From Shewanella olleyana (GTDB taxonomy: Bacteria; Pseudomonadota; Gammaproteobacteria; Enterobacterales; Shewanellaceae): a DNA stretch of 64,000 nt. The position numbers and the translations under genes are program-made. Below are positions 18,553-27,262 of this stretch, piece after piece. Position 1 is the first letter of the stretch. The number at the start of each line of letters is the position of its first letter. Where the stretch lies: the NCBI RefSeq assembly GCF_023283825.1, contig NZ_JAKILD010000011.1:91981-155980 (forward strand), given 5' to 3'. The notes under the pieces were generated by a model, which did no database searches, was not told where the DNA came from, and worked only from the letters and a program-made list of their open reading frames with translations.

Positions 18553-19344
18553 TTATATTGATCTAGGAAAGTCTTCTTCGTCACGTAATGTCAGTACTTC
18601 AACACCCGTTTCAGTGACTAATAATGTGTGTTCCCACTGAGCTGATTTTTTACCATCTGAAGTGGTGACTGTCCAGTTATCTTCTTTATCTAAAACAGTT
18701 GTATAACGTCCTGCATTAATCATTGGCTCAATGGTGAAACACATGCCAGCTTTTAATACTGTGTTGTCATTATTTTTGTAATGCACCACTTGTGGCTCTT
18801 CGTGGAAGCCTTCGCCAATACCGTGACCACAGTAATCTTTCACGATGGAATATTTATCTAAACCAGATTTGCTGGCTTTAATGAACTTTTCAATTGCAGT
18901 GCCGATTTCACCTAATTTAACACCTGGACGTACTTTTTTAATCGCAAGATAAAGGCTTTCTTGGGCAATTCTAGCCAGTCTTCTGTCTTTAGGACTGACA
19001 TCGCCAATTAAAAACATCTTAGATGTGTCACCGTGGAAACCATCTTTAATTACTGTGATGTCGATATTTAAAATATCGCCGTCTTTCAATTTGTAACCAC
19101 ACGGAATGCCGTGACAAACCACTTCATTTACCGAAGTACAAATTGATTTTGGGAAGCCATGGTAATTTAGCGGCGCTGAAATCGCGTCATGTTCTTCGGT
19201 AAATTTTGCACAAATGTCATTTAGCTCATCTGTGGTTACGCCGACCTTGACATGAGGTGCGATCATTTCTAGTACTACAGCAGCTAATTTGCCCGCTGCA
19301 CGCATTTTTTCGATTTGTTCTGCTGTCTTGATGACTATGCTCAT
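18553..19344 (-). CDS. map: Type I methionine aminopeptidase
   Basis: It removes the initiator methionine from new proteins and is essential. The five metal ligands are all present: Asp in NIDITVIKDGFHGDTS (two), His in GHGIGEGFHEEP, Glu in FTIEPMIN and Glu in QWEHTLLV. It has 263 residues. It leads the minus-strand map-glnD-dapD unit and is divergent from rpsB across a 336-base region. Confidence 0.97.
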   Translation of the reverse strand: MSIVIKTAEQIEKMRAAGKLAAVVLEMIAPHVKVGVTTDELNDICAKFTEEHDAISAPLNYHGFPKSICTSVNEVVCHGIPCGYKLKDGDILNIDITVIKDGFHGDTSKMFLIGDVSPKDRRLARIAQESLYLAIKKVRPGVKLGEIGTAIEKFIKASKSGLDKYSIVKDYCGHGIGEGFHEEPQVVHYKNNDNTVLKAGMCFTIEPMINAGRYTTVLDKEDNWTVTTSDGKKSAQWEHTLLVTETGVEVLTLRDEEDFPRSI

Positions 19345-19400
19345 GAATATTCTCTTACCCTTGTATCAGTCAAAAAAGGCGCAAATAAATTTGACAAAAT

Positions 19401-19437
19401 TTGTGCTTTTTACCTAGTTATGGTATAAAGCGCGCCG
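19401..19437 (+). promoter_or_regulatory. rpsB-tsf promoter with GC-rich discriminator
   Basis: TTGTGC, a 17-base spacer and TATAAA (19424-19429), with TG one base before the -10 (extended -10), are followed at once by GCGCGCC. That discriminator is typical of stringently controlled ribosomal promoters. The start would be near 19437. Confidence 0.65.
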
Positions 19438-19680
19438 TTGTGTTTAAGTCTTAATGAAGCTGTAATTTGAATAAAGTATAAATACTTTCTTCACTTACTG
19501 TTCCACTAAGCGTAAAATATGGCGGCCATTATACATGTTATAGATGGCAATTTAACTAAATACTAAATCACACACGTATCGACACATTCTTCGGGGTGCT
19601 CTTAGTGCGCTATTTTAGCAAGCAAGAGTCGAAGGTATGGGATCCGTGGAGGTCTAACCCCCCAAATTAAGGTATATACA
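19438..19680 (+). promoter_or_regulatory. rpsB leader, probable S2 autoregulatory region
   Basis: This untranslated leader of about 240 bases ends in a G/C-rich element around 19640-19665 (GGATCC, GTGGAGG, then a CCCCCC run) just before the ribosome site AAGG. In gammaproteobacteria ribosomal protein S2 is known to repress rpsB-tsf through the rpsB leader. That this leader does so is inference from position and the structured element. Confidence 0.5.
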
Positions 19681-20409
19681 ATGACTACTGTTTCAATGCG
19701 CGACATGCTTCAAGCTGGTGTTCACTTCGGTCACCAAACTCGTTACTGGAATCCTAAGATGAAGCCTTTCATCTTCGGTGCTCGTAATGGTGTTCACATT
19801 ATCAACCTTGAGCACACTGTGCCAATGTTCAACGAAGCATTAGCGTTCATCAGCAACGTTGCTTCTAAAAAAGGTAAAATCCTTTTTGTTGGTACTAAGC
19901 GCGCTGCTGGCGAAGCTATCAAAGAATCTGCAATTTCTTGTGACCAGTACTACGTTGATCACCGCTGGTTAGGCGGCATGTTAACTAACTGGAAAACTGT
20001 TCGTCAGTCAATCAAACGTCTTAAAGAGCTTGAAAGCCAGTCAGTTGACGGTACTTTCGACAAGCTTACTAAGAAAGAAGCATTAATGCGTACTCGCGAA
20101 CTAGAGAAGTTAGAAAAATCTTTAGGCGGTATCAAAAACATGGGCGGTTTACCTGACGTATTATTCGTTATCGGTGCTGACCATGAGCATATTGCTATTA
20201 AAGAAGCTAACAACTTAGGTATCCCAGTTGTTGCTGTTGTTGATACTAACTCTGCTCCAGACGGCGTTAACTACATCGTTCCTGGTAACGATGATGCTAT
20301 GCGTTCTATCCGTTTGTACACTTCTTCTGTTGCTGCAGCTGCTAACTCAGGCCGCGGTCAAGATTTAGCTGTTCAAGCTGAGCAAGACGGTTTCGTAGAA
20401 ACTGTTTAA
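19681..20409 (+). CDS. rpsB: 30S ribosomal protein S2
   Basis: S2 is a 242-residue component of the small subunit. The start ([23 protein letters not shown]) and [13 protein letters not shown] are diagnostic, as is [11 protein letters not shown] near residue 180. Codon use is strongly biased, as expected of a highly expressed gene. It is first in the long plus-strand run and cotranscribed with tsf past a hairpin. Confidence 0.98.
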   Translation: MTTVSMRDMLQAGVHFGHQTRYWNPKMKPFIFGARNGVHIINLEHTVPMFNEALAFISNVASKKGKILFVGTKRAAGEAIKESAISCDQYYVDHRWLGGMLTNWKTVRQSIKRLKELESQSVDGTFDKLTKKEALMRTRELEKLEKSLGGIKNMGGLPDVLFVIGADHEHIAIKEANNLGIPVVAVVDTNSAPDGVNYIVPGNDDAMRSIRLYTSSVAAAANSGRGQDLAVQAEQDGFVETV

Positions 20410-20460
20410 TAAGGTGTGATGGTTTCCATCTCCCTTATTGACCAATAAGAAATTGGTGAG

Positions 20461-20486
20461 CAGGGGCCTTATGGCCCCTGTTTTTA
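20461..20486 (+). terminator. Attenuating terminator between rpsB and tsf
   Basis: CAGGGGCC/GGCCCCTG stem with a TTAT loop followed by TTTTTA. It would reduce read-through into tsf, or end a portion of rpsB transcripts. Confidence 0.75.
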
Positions 20487-20524
20487 AATGCAAAATTAGA
20501 CGAATTTAAATAGAGGATTTAACA

Positions 20525-21376
20525 ATGGCAATTACTGCTGCCCAAGTTAAAGAACTTCGTGACCGCACTGGCGCTGGCATGATGGACTGTAAAAAAGCAT
20601 TGACTGAAACTAACGGTGATATCGAGCTTGCTATCGATAACATGCGTAAAAGTGGTGCTGCTAAAGCTGCTAAAAAAGCAGGTAACATTGCTGCTGAAGG
20701 TACTATCCTTATTCAAAGCGGTGAAGGTTTCACAGCATTGTTAGAAGTTAACTGTCAAACTGACTTCGTTGCTAAAGATAGTAACTTCCTAGCATTTGCT
20801 AACGAAGTACTAAAAGTAGCTGCAGCTTCTAAAGTGACGATTGAAGATTTAAAAGCACAATTCGAAGAAACTCGTGTTGCGCTAGTTGCTAAAATCGGTG
20901 AAAACATCAACGTTCGTCGCGTTGAATACATCGATGGTGCTGACCAAGCTTCTTACCGTCACGGCGACCGTATCGGTGTTGTTGTAACTGGTGAAGCTGA
21001 CGCTGAAACTCTGAAGCACATTGCTATGCATGTTGCTGCTTCTAAGCCTGAATTCGTTAACCCAACTGACGTTCCTGCTGATGTTGTTGCTCGTGAGCAA
21101 GCGCTTCAAGTAGAAATCGCGATGAACGAAGGTAAGCCTCAAGAAATCGCTGAGAAAATGGTTATCGGTCGTATGAAGAAGTTTACTGGTGAGATCTCTC
21201 TTACTGGCCAAGCTTACATCATGGAACCAAAGAAAACTGTTGGCGATATCCTTAAAGAGAAAGGCGCTACAGTAACTAACTTCATTCGTTTAGAAGTTGG
21301 TGAAGGTATCGAGAAGAAAGAAGAAGATTTTGCTGCAGAAGTTGCTGCACAAATTGCTGCTACTAAAAAAGCGTAA
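20525..21376 (+). CDS. tsf: Elongation factor Ts
   Basis: It is the guanine-nucleotide exchange factor for EF-Tu. The N-terminal UBA-like domain shows [16 protein letters not shown], and the EF-Tu-contacting motif TDFVAKD lies near residue 80. The 283 residues match the family. It has strong codon bias like rpsB and ribosome site GAGGA. Confidence 0.98.
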   Translation: MAITAAQVKELRDRTGAGMMDCKKALTETNGDIELAIDNMRKSGAAKAAKKAGNIAAEGTILIQSGEGFTALLEVNCQTDFVAKDSNFLAFANEVLKVAAASKVTIEDLKAQFEETRVALVAKIGENINVRRVEYIDGADQASYRHGDRIGVVVTGEADAETLKHIAMHVAASKPEFVNPTDVPADVVAREQALQVEIAMNEGKPQEIAEKMVIGRMKKFTGEISLTGQAYIMEPKKTVGDILKEKGATVTNFIRLEVGEGIEKKEEDFAAEVAAQIAATKKA

Positions 21377-21401
21377 TTAAACATCTCTTCATACCCTAAA
21401 G

Positions 21402-21424
21402 CCGCAGCAACCGCTGCGGTTTTG
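21402..21424 (+). terminator. Hairpin terminator/attenuator after tsf
   Basis: CCGCAGC/GCTGCGG stem with an AACC loop followed by TTTTG. It is weak enough for partial read-through into pyrH 20 bases downstream. Confidence 0.65.
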
Positions 21425-21443
21425 TTATAACTAGGAAAAAATT

Positions 21444-22169
21444 ATGAGCACCAATCCAAAACCTGCATATAGACGCGTTCTTTTAAAGTTAAGTGGCGAA
21501 GCGTTAATGGGCGAAGAAGGCTTCGGTATTGACCCTAAAGTTCTTGACCGTATGGCGCAAGAAGTAAAAGAGTTAGTGGAACTTGGCATTCAAGTTGGGG
21601 TTGTAATTGGTGGTGGTAATCTATTCCGTGGTGAAGGCTTAGCTGAAGCTGGTATGAATCGTGTTGTTGGTGACCATATGGGTATGCTTGCAACTGTGAT
21701 GAATGGCCTAGCGATGCGTGATGCACTGCACCGCGCCTATGTAAATGCTCGTTTAATGTCTGCAATTCCATTGAAAGGTGTGTGTGACGATTACAACTGG
21801 GCTGAGGCAATTAGTTTATTAAAATCTGGTCGAGTAGTTATTTTTGCTGCTGGTACTGGTAACCCATTTTGTACAACTGATTCTGCTGCGTGTTTACGTG
21901 GTATTGAAATCGAAGCTGAAGTGGTTTTAAAAGGAACTAAGGTTGACGGTGTTTTCTCAGCCGATCCTATGAAAGACCCTGAAGCGGTAAAATACGACTC
22001 ATTAACTTATGATGAAGTATTAGAAAATGAATTTAAGGTGATGGATTTAGCGGCATTCACGCTAGCCCGTGACCATGACATGCCTATCTTAGTGTTCAAC
22101 ATGAATAAACCTGGTGCTTTACGTCGTGTTATCATGGGTGAAGAAGAAGGCACACATATCAAAAATTAA
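21444..22169 (+). CDS. pyrH: UMP kinase
   Basis: It phosphorylates UMP to UDP with ATP and is of the hexameric bacterial amino-acid-kinase fold. The N-terminal [11 protein letters not shown], the GGGNLFRG loop near residue 55 and the ATP-site [13 protein letters not shown] near 140 are all present. It has 241 residues, as in E. coli. Confidence 0.98.
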   Translation: MSTNPKPAYRRVLLKLSGEALMGEEGFGIDPKVLDRMAQEVKELVELGIQVGVVIGGGNLFRGEGLAEAGMNRVVGDHMGMLATVMNGLAMRDALHRAYVNARLMSAIPLKGVCDDYNWAEAISLLKSGRVVIFAAGTGNPFCTTDSAACLRGIEIEAEVVLKGTKVDGVFSADPMKDPEAVKYDSLTYDEVLENEFKVMDLAAFTLARDHDMPILVFNMNKPGALRRVIMGEEEGTHIKN

Positions 22170-22304
22170 TTAACCCTTTTATTGGTTAGTTTGTTTTTTA
22201 GCTGAAAATTTTCATTTGAACGAGTATCGACATAGAAAATTCTATGTGCCATTCTCAGATAATCGTTCAAGTAATAAGTCTTTGTGACCAAAAGGATATT
22301 TATC

Positions 22305-22862
22305 GTGATTGATACAATTAAAGAAGATGCTCAAGAGCGCATGACTAAGTGTGTTGAAGCTACTAAAAACCAAATGGCAAAAGTACGTACTGGTCGTGCT
22401 CACCCAAGCTTACTTGATTCTATTCAAGTGTCATATTACGGCGCTATGACGCCACTTAAGCAAGTTGCTAACATTGGTATCGAAGATTCACGTACCTTAA
22501 ACGTAACAGTATTTGATGCTACTATGGTTCAAGCTGTTGAAAAAGCAATCATGAGTTCAGATTTAGGTCTTAACCCAATGACTGCTGGTAGTTCAATGCG
22601 TATTCCATTACCTGCGTTAACTGAAGAACGTCGTAAAGATTTCATTAAAGTTGTACGCGCTGAAGCTGAAAATGGCCGTGTTGCGGTCCGTAACGTTCGC
22701 CGTGACGCGATCAGCGAAGTTAAAAAACTTGAAAAAGCAAAAGAGTGTACTGAAGATGATGTTCGTCGTAGTGAAGATGAAGTTCAGAAGTTCACCGACG
22801 CTAGTATCAAGAATATTGATGGAATTTTAGCTGCTAAAGAAAAAGAATTGATGGAAGTCTAA
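22305..22862 (+). CDS. frr: Ribosome recycling factor
   Basis: With EF-G it splits post-termination ribosomes. I place the start at GTG 22305 (185 residues, the family length), with AAAGGA 8 bases upstream. A longer frame from GTG 22284 would put seven hydrophobic/basic residues before the conserved [12 protein letters not shown]. Conserved segments include [13 protein letters not shown] and the basic RNVRRDAI near residue 130. Confidence 0.96.
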   Translation: MIDTIKEDAQERMTKCVEATKNQMAKVRTGRAHPSLLDSIQVSYYGAMTPLKQVANIGIEDSRTLNVTVFDATMVQAVEKAIMSSDLGLNPMTAGSSMRIPLPALTEERRKDFIKVVRAEAENGRVAVRNVRRDAISEVKKLEKAKECTEDDVRRSEDEVQKFTDASIKNIDGILAAKEKELMEV

Positions 22863-22891
22863 TTCTCGTCCTAGCAAAGCTAGAGTTAAAG

Positions 22892-22923
22892 CGCCGTGTA
22901 AGGTTATACTACACGGCGTTTGT
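22892..22923 (+). terminator. Hairpin between frr and uppS
   Basis: CGCCGTGTA/TACACGGCG 9-bp stem followed by TTTGTCT. The poor T tract makes it an attenuator at most. Confidence 0.5.
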
Positions 22924-22945
22924 CTATTTGAAAGGGTTGTAATAG

Positions 22946-23770
22946 ATGTCATCCACTGTTGGATATGAGCCAGAAACACAATCGAATGCTGATATAGAAA
23001 CTTCGGAAATTTTGCCAGGCCAACTTTCTGATGTTGTTAAGCAGTCGCTACCTAAGCATGTCGCTATTATTATGGATGGTAATGGTCGCTGGGCTCAGCA
23101 ACAAGGAAAGCCAAGAGTGTTTGGTCATAAGGCGGGTGTGAAAGCAGTACGTCGTGCTGTGAGTGTCGCTAGTCAATTAGGTATTGAGTCATTAACTTTA
23201 TTTGCTTTTTCAAGTGAAAACTGGCGTAGACCTGATAAAGAAGTCAGCTTATTGATGGAATTATTTTTCTCAGTTTTACAAAGAGAAATAAAGCTATTGC
23301 ACAATAATCAAGTTCGATTAAATATCATTGGTGATATCAGTCGTTTTTCTGCTCGTTTACAAAAACAGATCCAAAAAGCACAACAACAAACTGCAGATAA
23401 TACTGGGCTGGTTCTAAATGTTGCAGCAAACTATGGTGGCCGTTGGGATATTTTACAAGCTGCGCAAAAGTTAGCTGATAAAGTCGCTCAAGGTGAACTA
23501 GAGTCTAGCGAATTAACTGAAGAAGCGTTAAATCAACAGCTTTGTATGAACGAGCAAAATGAAGTTGATTTAATGATACGTACAGGCGGTGATTACCGCA
23601 TTAGTAATTTTATTTTATGGCAGGCTGCATACGCTGAATTGGTCTTTACTGAGACTTTGTGGCCAGATTTTAATGAGCAAGCATTTAAAGGTGCACTTGC
23701 TGTTTTTGCCAGTAGGCAACGTAGATTTGGTTTGACGGGTAGTCAGATTGAAGAAATACGTGCTATTTAA
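22946..23770 (+). CDS. uppS: Undecaprenyl diphosphate synthase (cis-prenyltransferase)
   Basis: It extends FPP with IPP to undecaprenyl diphosphate, the lipid carrier for peptidoglycan and O-antigen, and would also serve the glycan cluster at 49-63 kb. The catalytic [17 protein letters not shown] is near residue 41, with [11 protein letters not shown] and [11 protein letters not shown] further on. The length is 274 against about 253 in E. coli; the excess is a polar N-terminal extension. Confidence 0.97.
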   Translation: MSSTVGYEPETQSNADIETSEILPGQLSDVVKQSLPKHVAIIMDGNGRWAQQQGKPRVFGHKAGVKAVRRAVSVASQLGIESLTLFAFSSENWRRPDKEVSLLMELFFSVLQREIKLLHNNQVRLNIIGDISRFSARLQKQIQKAQQQTADNTGLVLNVAANYGGRWDILQAAQKLADKVAQGELESSELTEEALNQQLCMNEQNEVDLMIRTGGDYRISNFILWQAAYAELVFTETLWPDFNEQAFKGALAVFASRQRRFGLTGSQIEEIRAI

Positions 23771-23792
23771 AAATATTTAAGAGGCTTTTGCT

Positions 23793-24650
23793 TTGTTAAA
23801 ACAACGAATTATAACAGTTTTATGGTTACTTCCATTAGTGATAGGTGCCATATTCTTCTTACCTGCTGAGTATTTTGCTTGGGCACTTATTCCTGTCTTT
23901 ATGATTGGTGCTAAAGAGTGGGGAAGTTTCATTGACCCACAATGTACAGCAACGCAATGGACCTTTACTGCAACCGTGACATTAATTCTGTTGTCATTGA
24001 ATATCTTTGTGCCAGTCGAGGCTTTATGGCTTAAAGGCCAAGTCCATCCAATCTTTTTAGCCATCATTACCATTGGTTTATTTTGGTGGATCATTAGTAC
24101 TTTACTGATTTTTACTTTTCCAAAGAGTGGCGAGACCTGGAAAAACAGTCCGATGTTAAAGTCGATGTTTGGTCAGTTAACGCTCATTCCATGTTTTGTA
24201 TCGCTTATTACACTTAAATCTATTAGTAGCAATGTTGAACCATACTTTGGCGGTTCATTAGTCTTCCTCGTTATGCTAGTCGTTTGGGCTGCAGATACAG
24301 GTGCATACTTTGCAGGTCGTTCATTAGGTAAACATAAACTGATGCCTAATGTGAGCCCAAATAAAACCTTAGAAGGGTTAGGCGGTGGCTTAGTTGCAAC
24401 CATGGCTGTTGTTATTGGTGTTATGTATTACTCACCAGAACAAGAATTAGGTTTAGTGATAGCTGTGACGCTGATTACGGCTATAGCATCGGCTTTTGGA
24501 GATTTATCTGAAAGCATGTTTAAACGTGCAGCCAATATTAAAGATTCAGGTAAAATTTTACCTGGACACGGTGGAGTGCTAGATAGAATGGACAGTCTTA
24601 CTGCTGCACTACCAGTGTTTACCTTTATTTACCTTGCATTCTGGATTTAA
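23793..24650 (+). CDS. cdsA: Phosphatidate cytidylyltransferase CdsA
   Basis: It makes CDP-diacylglycerol from phosphatidate and CTP in the inner membrane. It is a polytopic protein of 285 residues, with the CDS signature near the C-terminus: SAFGDLSESMFKR, then IKDSGKILPGHGGVLDRMDS. The start is TTG at 23793, supported by GAGG 8 bases upstream and only 22 bases after uppS. Confidence 0.96.
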   Translation: MLKQRIITVLWLLPLVIGAIFFLPAEYFAWALIPVFMIGAKEWGSFIDPQCTATQWTFTATVTLILLSLNIFVPVEALWLKGQVHPIFLAIITIGLFWWIISTLLIFTFPKSGETWKNSPMLKSMFGQLTLIPCFVSLITLKSISSNVEPYFGGSLVFLVMLVVWAADTGAYFAGRSLGKHKLMPNVSPNKTLEGLGGGLVATMAVVIGVMYYSPEQELGLVIAVTLITAIASAFGDLSESMFKRAANIKDSGKILPGHGGVLDRMDSLTAALPVFTFIYLAFWI

Positions 24651-24656
24651 TTTACC

Positions 24657-25847
24657 ATGCAAAATATGGTTATTCTCGGAGCGACAGGCTCTATTGGTAG
24701 TAGCACATTAAGTGTTATTGGTCATAATCCAGAGCAATATAATGTTTATGGACTCGTTGCCAATTCAAGCGTAGATAAAATGCTTGCTCTTTGTATTGAG
24801 CATAAACCTCGTTATGCTCACATGGTTGATGCAAACGCCGCTAAAGCCCTTAAAGCTAAATTGCCAGTAAATCTATCAACAGAAGTGATAACGGGTGAAG
24901 ATGAGCTTATTGATTTAGTATCAGCATCAGCAGTCGATACCGTAATGGCAGCCATTGTTGGCGCTGCAGGTTTAAGATCGACTTTTGCAGCCGTTAAGTC
25001 AGGCAAGAGAGTCCTATTAGCCAATAAAGAAGCACTGGTAATGTCTGGTGAGCTGTTTATGAATGCCACCCGTGACAGCGGCGCAACCTTGCTGCCTGTC
25101 GACAGTGAGCATAATGCCATTTTTCAATGCCTACCGACTGAAGTTCAATCAAATCTTGGTGAATGTGATTTAACTGCATCAGGTATATCGCATATTTTAC
25201 TGACAGGTTCTGGTGGCCCGTTTTTAACTGCAGATCTTGCTACGTTAGATGCGATGACACCTGCTCAAGCCTGTAATCATCCTAATTGGTCTATGGGACC
25301 TAAAATATCCGTTGACTCAGCGACGATGATGAATAAAGGCCTTGAGTTTATTGAAGCTCGCTGGTTATTTAATACCAACGCAGAGCAACTTAAAGTTGTT
25401 ATCCACCCTCAAAGTGTTATTCATTCCATGGTGCAATATTTAGACGGTTCTGTTATTGCGCAAATGGGGAACCCTGATATGCGCACACCAATTGCACATT
25501 GTATGTCTTTTCCTGAAAGAATTTACGCTGGAGTTGAACCTTTGGATTTTTTCAAAGTCCGAGAATTAAGCTTCTGTGAACCTGACTATAATCGTTTCCC
25601 TTGTTTAGCACTTGCAATGCAAGCGTGTGAAAAAGGACAGGAAGCGACAACGGTACTGAATGCCGCTAACGAAATAGCTGTTGATGCATTTTTAAATCAA
25701 CACATAAAATTTACCGATATTGCACGAGTGAATGAGACCTGTTTAGACAAGGTACCTCAATCTTCATTAAGTACCATTGAAGATATTATGAATTTAGATG
25801 CTCAAGCTCGAGATATCGCAAAAGAAGCAATCAAAGCAATTAACTAG
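24657..25847 (+). CDS. dxr: 1-deoxy-D-xylulose 5-phosphate reductoisomerase
   Basis: Also called ispC, it is the first committed step of the MEP isoprenoid pathway and feeds uppS. The NADPH-binding loop [13 protein letters not shown] is at residues 5-17. The metal and substrate residues lie in [13 protein letters not shown] and [17 protein letters not shown]. It has 396 residues. Here dxr follows cdsA, whereas in E. coli it precedes uppS. Confidence 0.97.
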   Translation: MQNMVILGATGSIGSSTLSVIGHNPEQYNVYGLVANSSVDKMLALCIEHKPRYAHMVDANAAKALKAKLPVNLSTEVITGEDELIDLVSASAVDTVMAAIVGAAGLRSTFAAVKSGKRVLLANKEALVMSGELFMNATRDSGATLLPVDSEHNAIFQCLPTEVQSNLGECDLTASGISHILLTGSGGPFLTADLATLDAMTPAQACNHPNWSMGPKISVDSATMMNKGLEFIEARWLFNTNAEQLKVVIHPQSVIHSMVQYLDGSVIAQMGNPDMRTPIAHCMSFPERIYAGVEPLDFFKVRELSFCEPDYNRFPCLALAMQACEKGQEATTVLNAANEIAVDAFLNQHIKFTDIARVNETCLDKVPQSSLSTIEDIMNLDAQARDIAKEAIKAIN

Positions 25848-25861
25848 TTCGTAGGAGAACG

Positions 25862-27232
25862 ATGTTCGATTTTTTATGGAACCTGGGGTCATTTATTGTC
25901 GCACTGGGTATTTTGATTACTGCACATGAATACGGACATTTTTGGGTCGCACGTCGTTGCGGTATCAAAGTAGAACGTTTTTCTATTGGTTTTGGTAAAG
26001 CTATTTGGCGTAAAGTTGGCAAAGATGGCACTGAATATGTCGTCGCGATGATCCCGCTGGGGGGCTATGTCAAAATGCTCGACGAACGCGTAGAAGACGT
26101 TCCTGAAGAACTAAAAGATCAAGCATTTAATCGTAAAACTGTTTGGCAGCGTATCGCTGTGGTTTCAGCAGGCCCAATTGCAAACTTTATTTTTGCTATC
26201 GTTGCCTTGTATTTAATGTATTTGATAGGCGTACCATCGCTTAAACCGGTTATCGATACCACAAAAGAAAATACACCCGCAGCCCAAATTGAACTTCAAC
26301 AACCAATGCAAATCGTGTCAGTCTCTGGCCAAAAAGTCAGAAACTGGGAAGAAGTTAATCTTGCATTAGTGAGTCATATTGGTGGCCGAGAGCTTGATAT
26401 CAGCCTTAAACCCTTATCTGCTTCAGCGACAGACCAGACTCCTTTACAAACTTACACCCTCGATATTCGCAATTGGCAATTCGATCCTGATAAAGAGTCG
26501 CCAATAACGGCCATGGGGCTAGGAATATACCGCCCAGGAATTGAACCCGTTATTGGACTTATATCAAAAGGCAGTGCTGCTGAGATAGCAGGTTTAGAGT
26601 TAGGTGATGAAATTATCAAGGTCAATCGTCAGCCTTATCAAGATTGGAATGGTTTTGTAGATGTGATACAAACGTCTGCAGAAAAGGATGTAGAGCTAAC
26701 TGTTCTTCGAAATAACCAACAAAAGACATTGGTGGTGACTCCTCAAGCACAAAAAAATGCCAATGGAGAAACAATCGGTGTGGTAGGTGTTAGCCCAACT
26801 CAAATTGATTGGCCTGAAAGTATGCGCTTCCAGCTTGAGTATGGCATAGTAGATTCCTTTGCTGCAGCAGCAGATAAAACATGGCAACTTGTGGTTGTCA
26901 GCTTTAAGATGATTGGAAAATTATTTACCGGCGATGTGTCGGTGAAAAATCTGAGCGGTCCGATTTCTATAGCTCAAGGTGCTGGTACCAGTGCTGACTA
27001 TGGATTGGTGTATTTTCTTGGGTTTATCGCACTCATCAGTGTGAACTTAGGCATCATTAATTTAATGCCTTTGCCAGTACTCGATGGGGGACACTTGCTG
27101 TATTACTTTATCGAAGTGATTACGGGTAAGCCTGTGCCAGAGAAGGTACAGGACATAGGATTCAGGTTTGGTGCAGCTATGCTGTTATTGTTGATGAGTA
27201 TTGCACTCTTTAACGATTTCTCCAGACTCTGA
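25862..27232 (+). CDS. rseP: Site-2 zinc metalloprotease RseP
   Basis: This inner-membrane protease cuts anti-sigma factor RseA, releasing sigma-E, and degrades signal peptide remnants. HEYGH in the first membrane helix (residues 22-26) and PVLDGGHLLYY near 400 complete the zinc site. Two periplasmic PDZ domains lie between (about 115-220 and 225-310). It has 456 residues. Ribosome site AGGAGA. It stands beside bamA, a sigma-E-linked function. Confidence 0.96.
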   Translation: MFDFLWNLGSFIVALGILITAHEYGHFWVARRCGIKVERFSIGFGKAIWRKVGKDGTEYVVAMIPLGGYVKMLDERVEDVPEELKDQAFNRKTVWQRIAVVSAGPIANFIFAIVALYLMYLIGVPSLKPVIDTTKENTPAAQIELQQPMQIVSVSGQKVRNWEEVNLALVSHIGGRELDISLKPLSASATDQTPLQTYTLDIRNWQFDPDKESPITAMGLGIYRPGIEPVIGLISKGSAAEIAGLELGDEIIKVNRQPYQDWNGFVDVIQTSAEKDVELTVLRNNQQKTLVVTPQAQKNANGETIGVVGVSPTQIDWPESMRFQLEYGIVDSFAAAADKTWQLVVVSFKMIGKLFTGDVSVKNLSGPISIAQGAGTSADYGLVYFLGFIALISVNLGIINLMPLPVLDGGHLLYYFIEVITGKPVPEKVQDIGFRFGAAMLLLLMSIALFNDFSRL

Positions 27233-27262
27233 GCAGGGAACACAAATAATTAGAAGTGCTCT

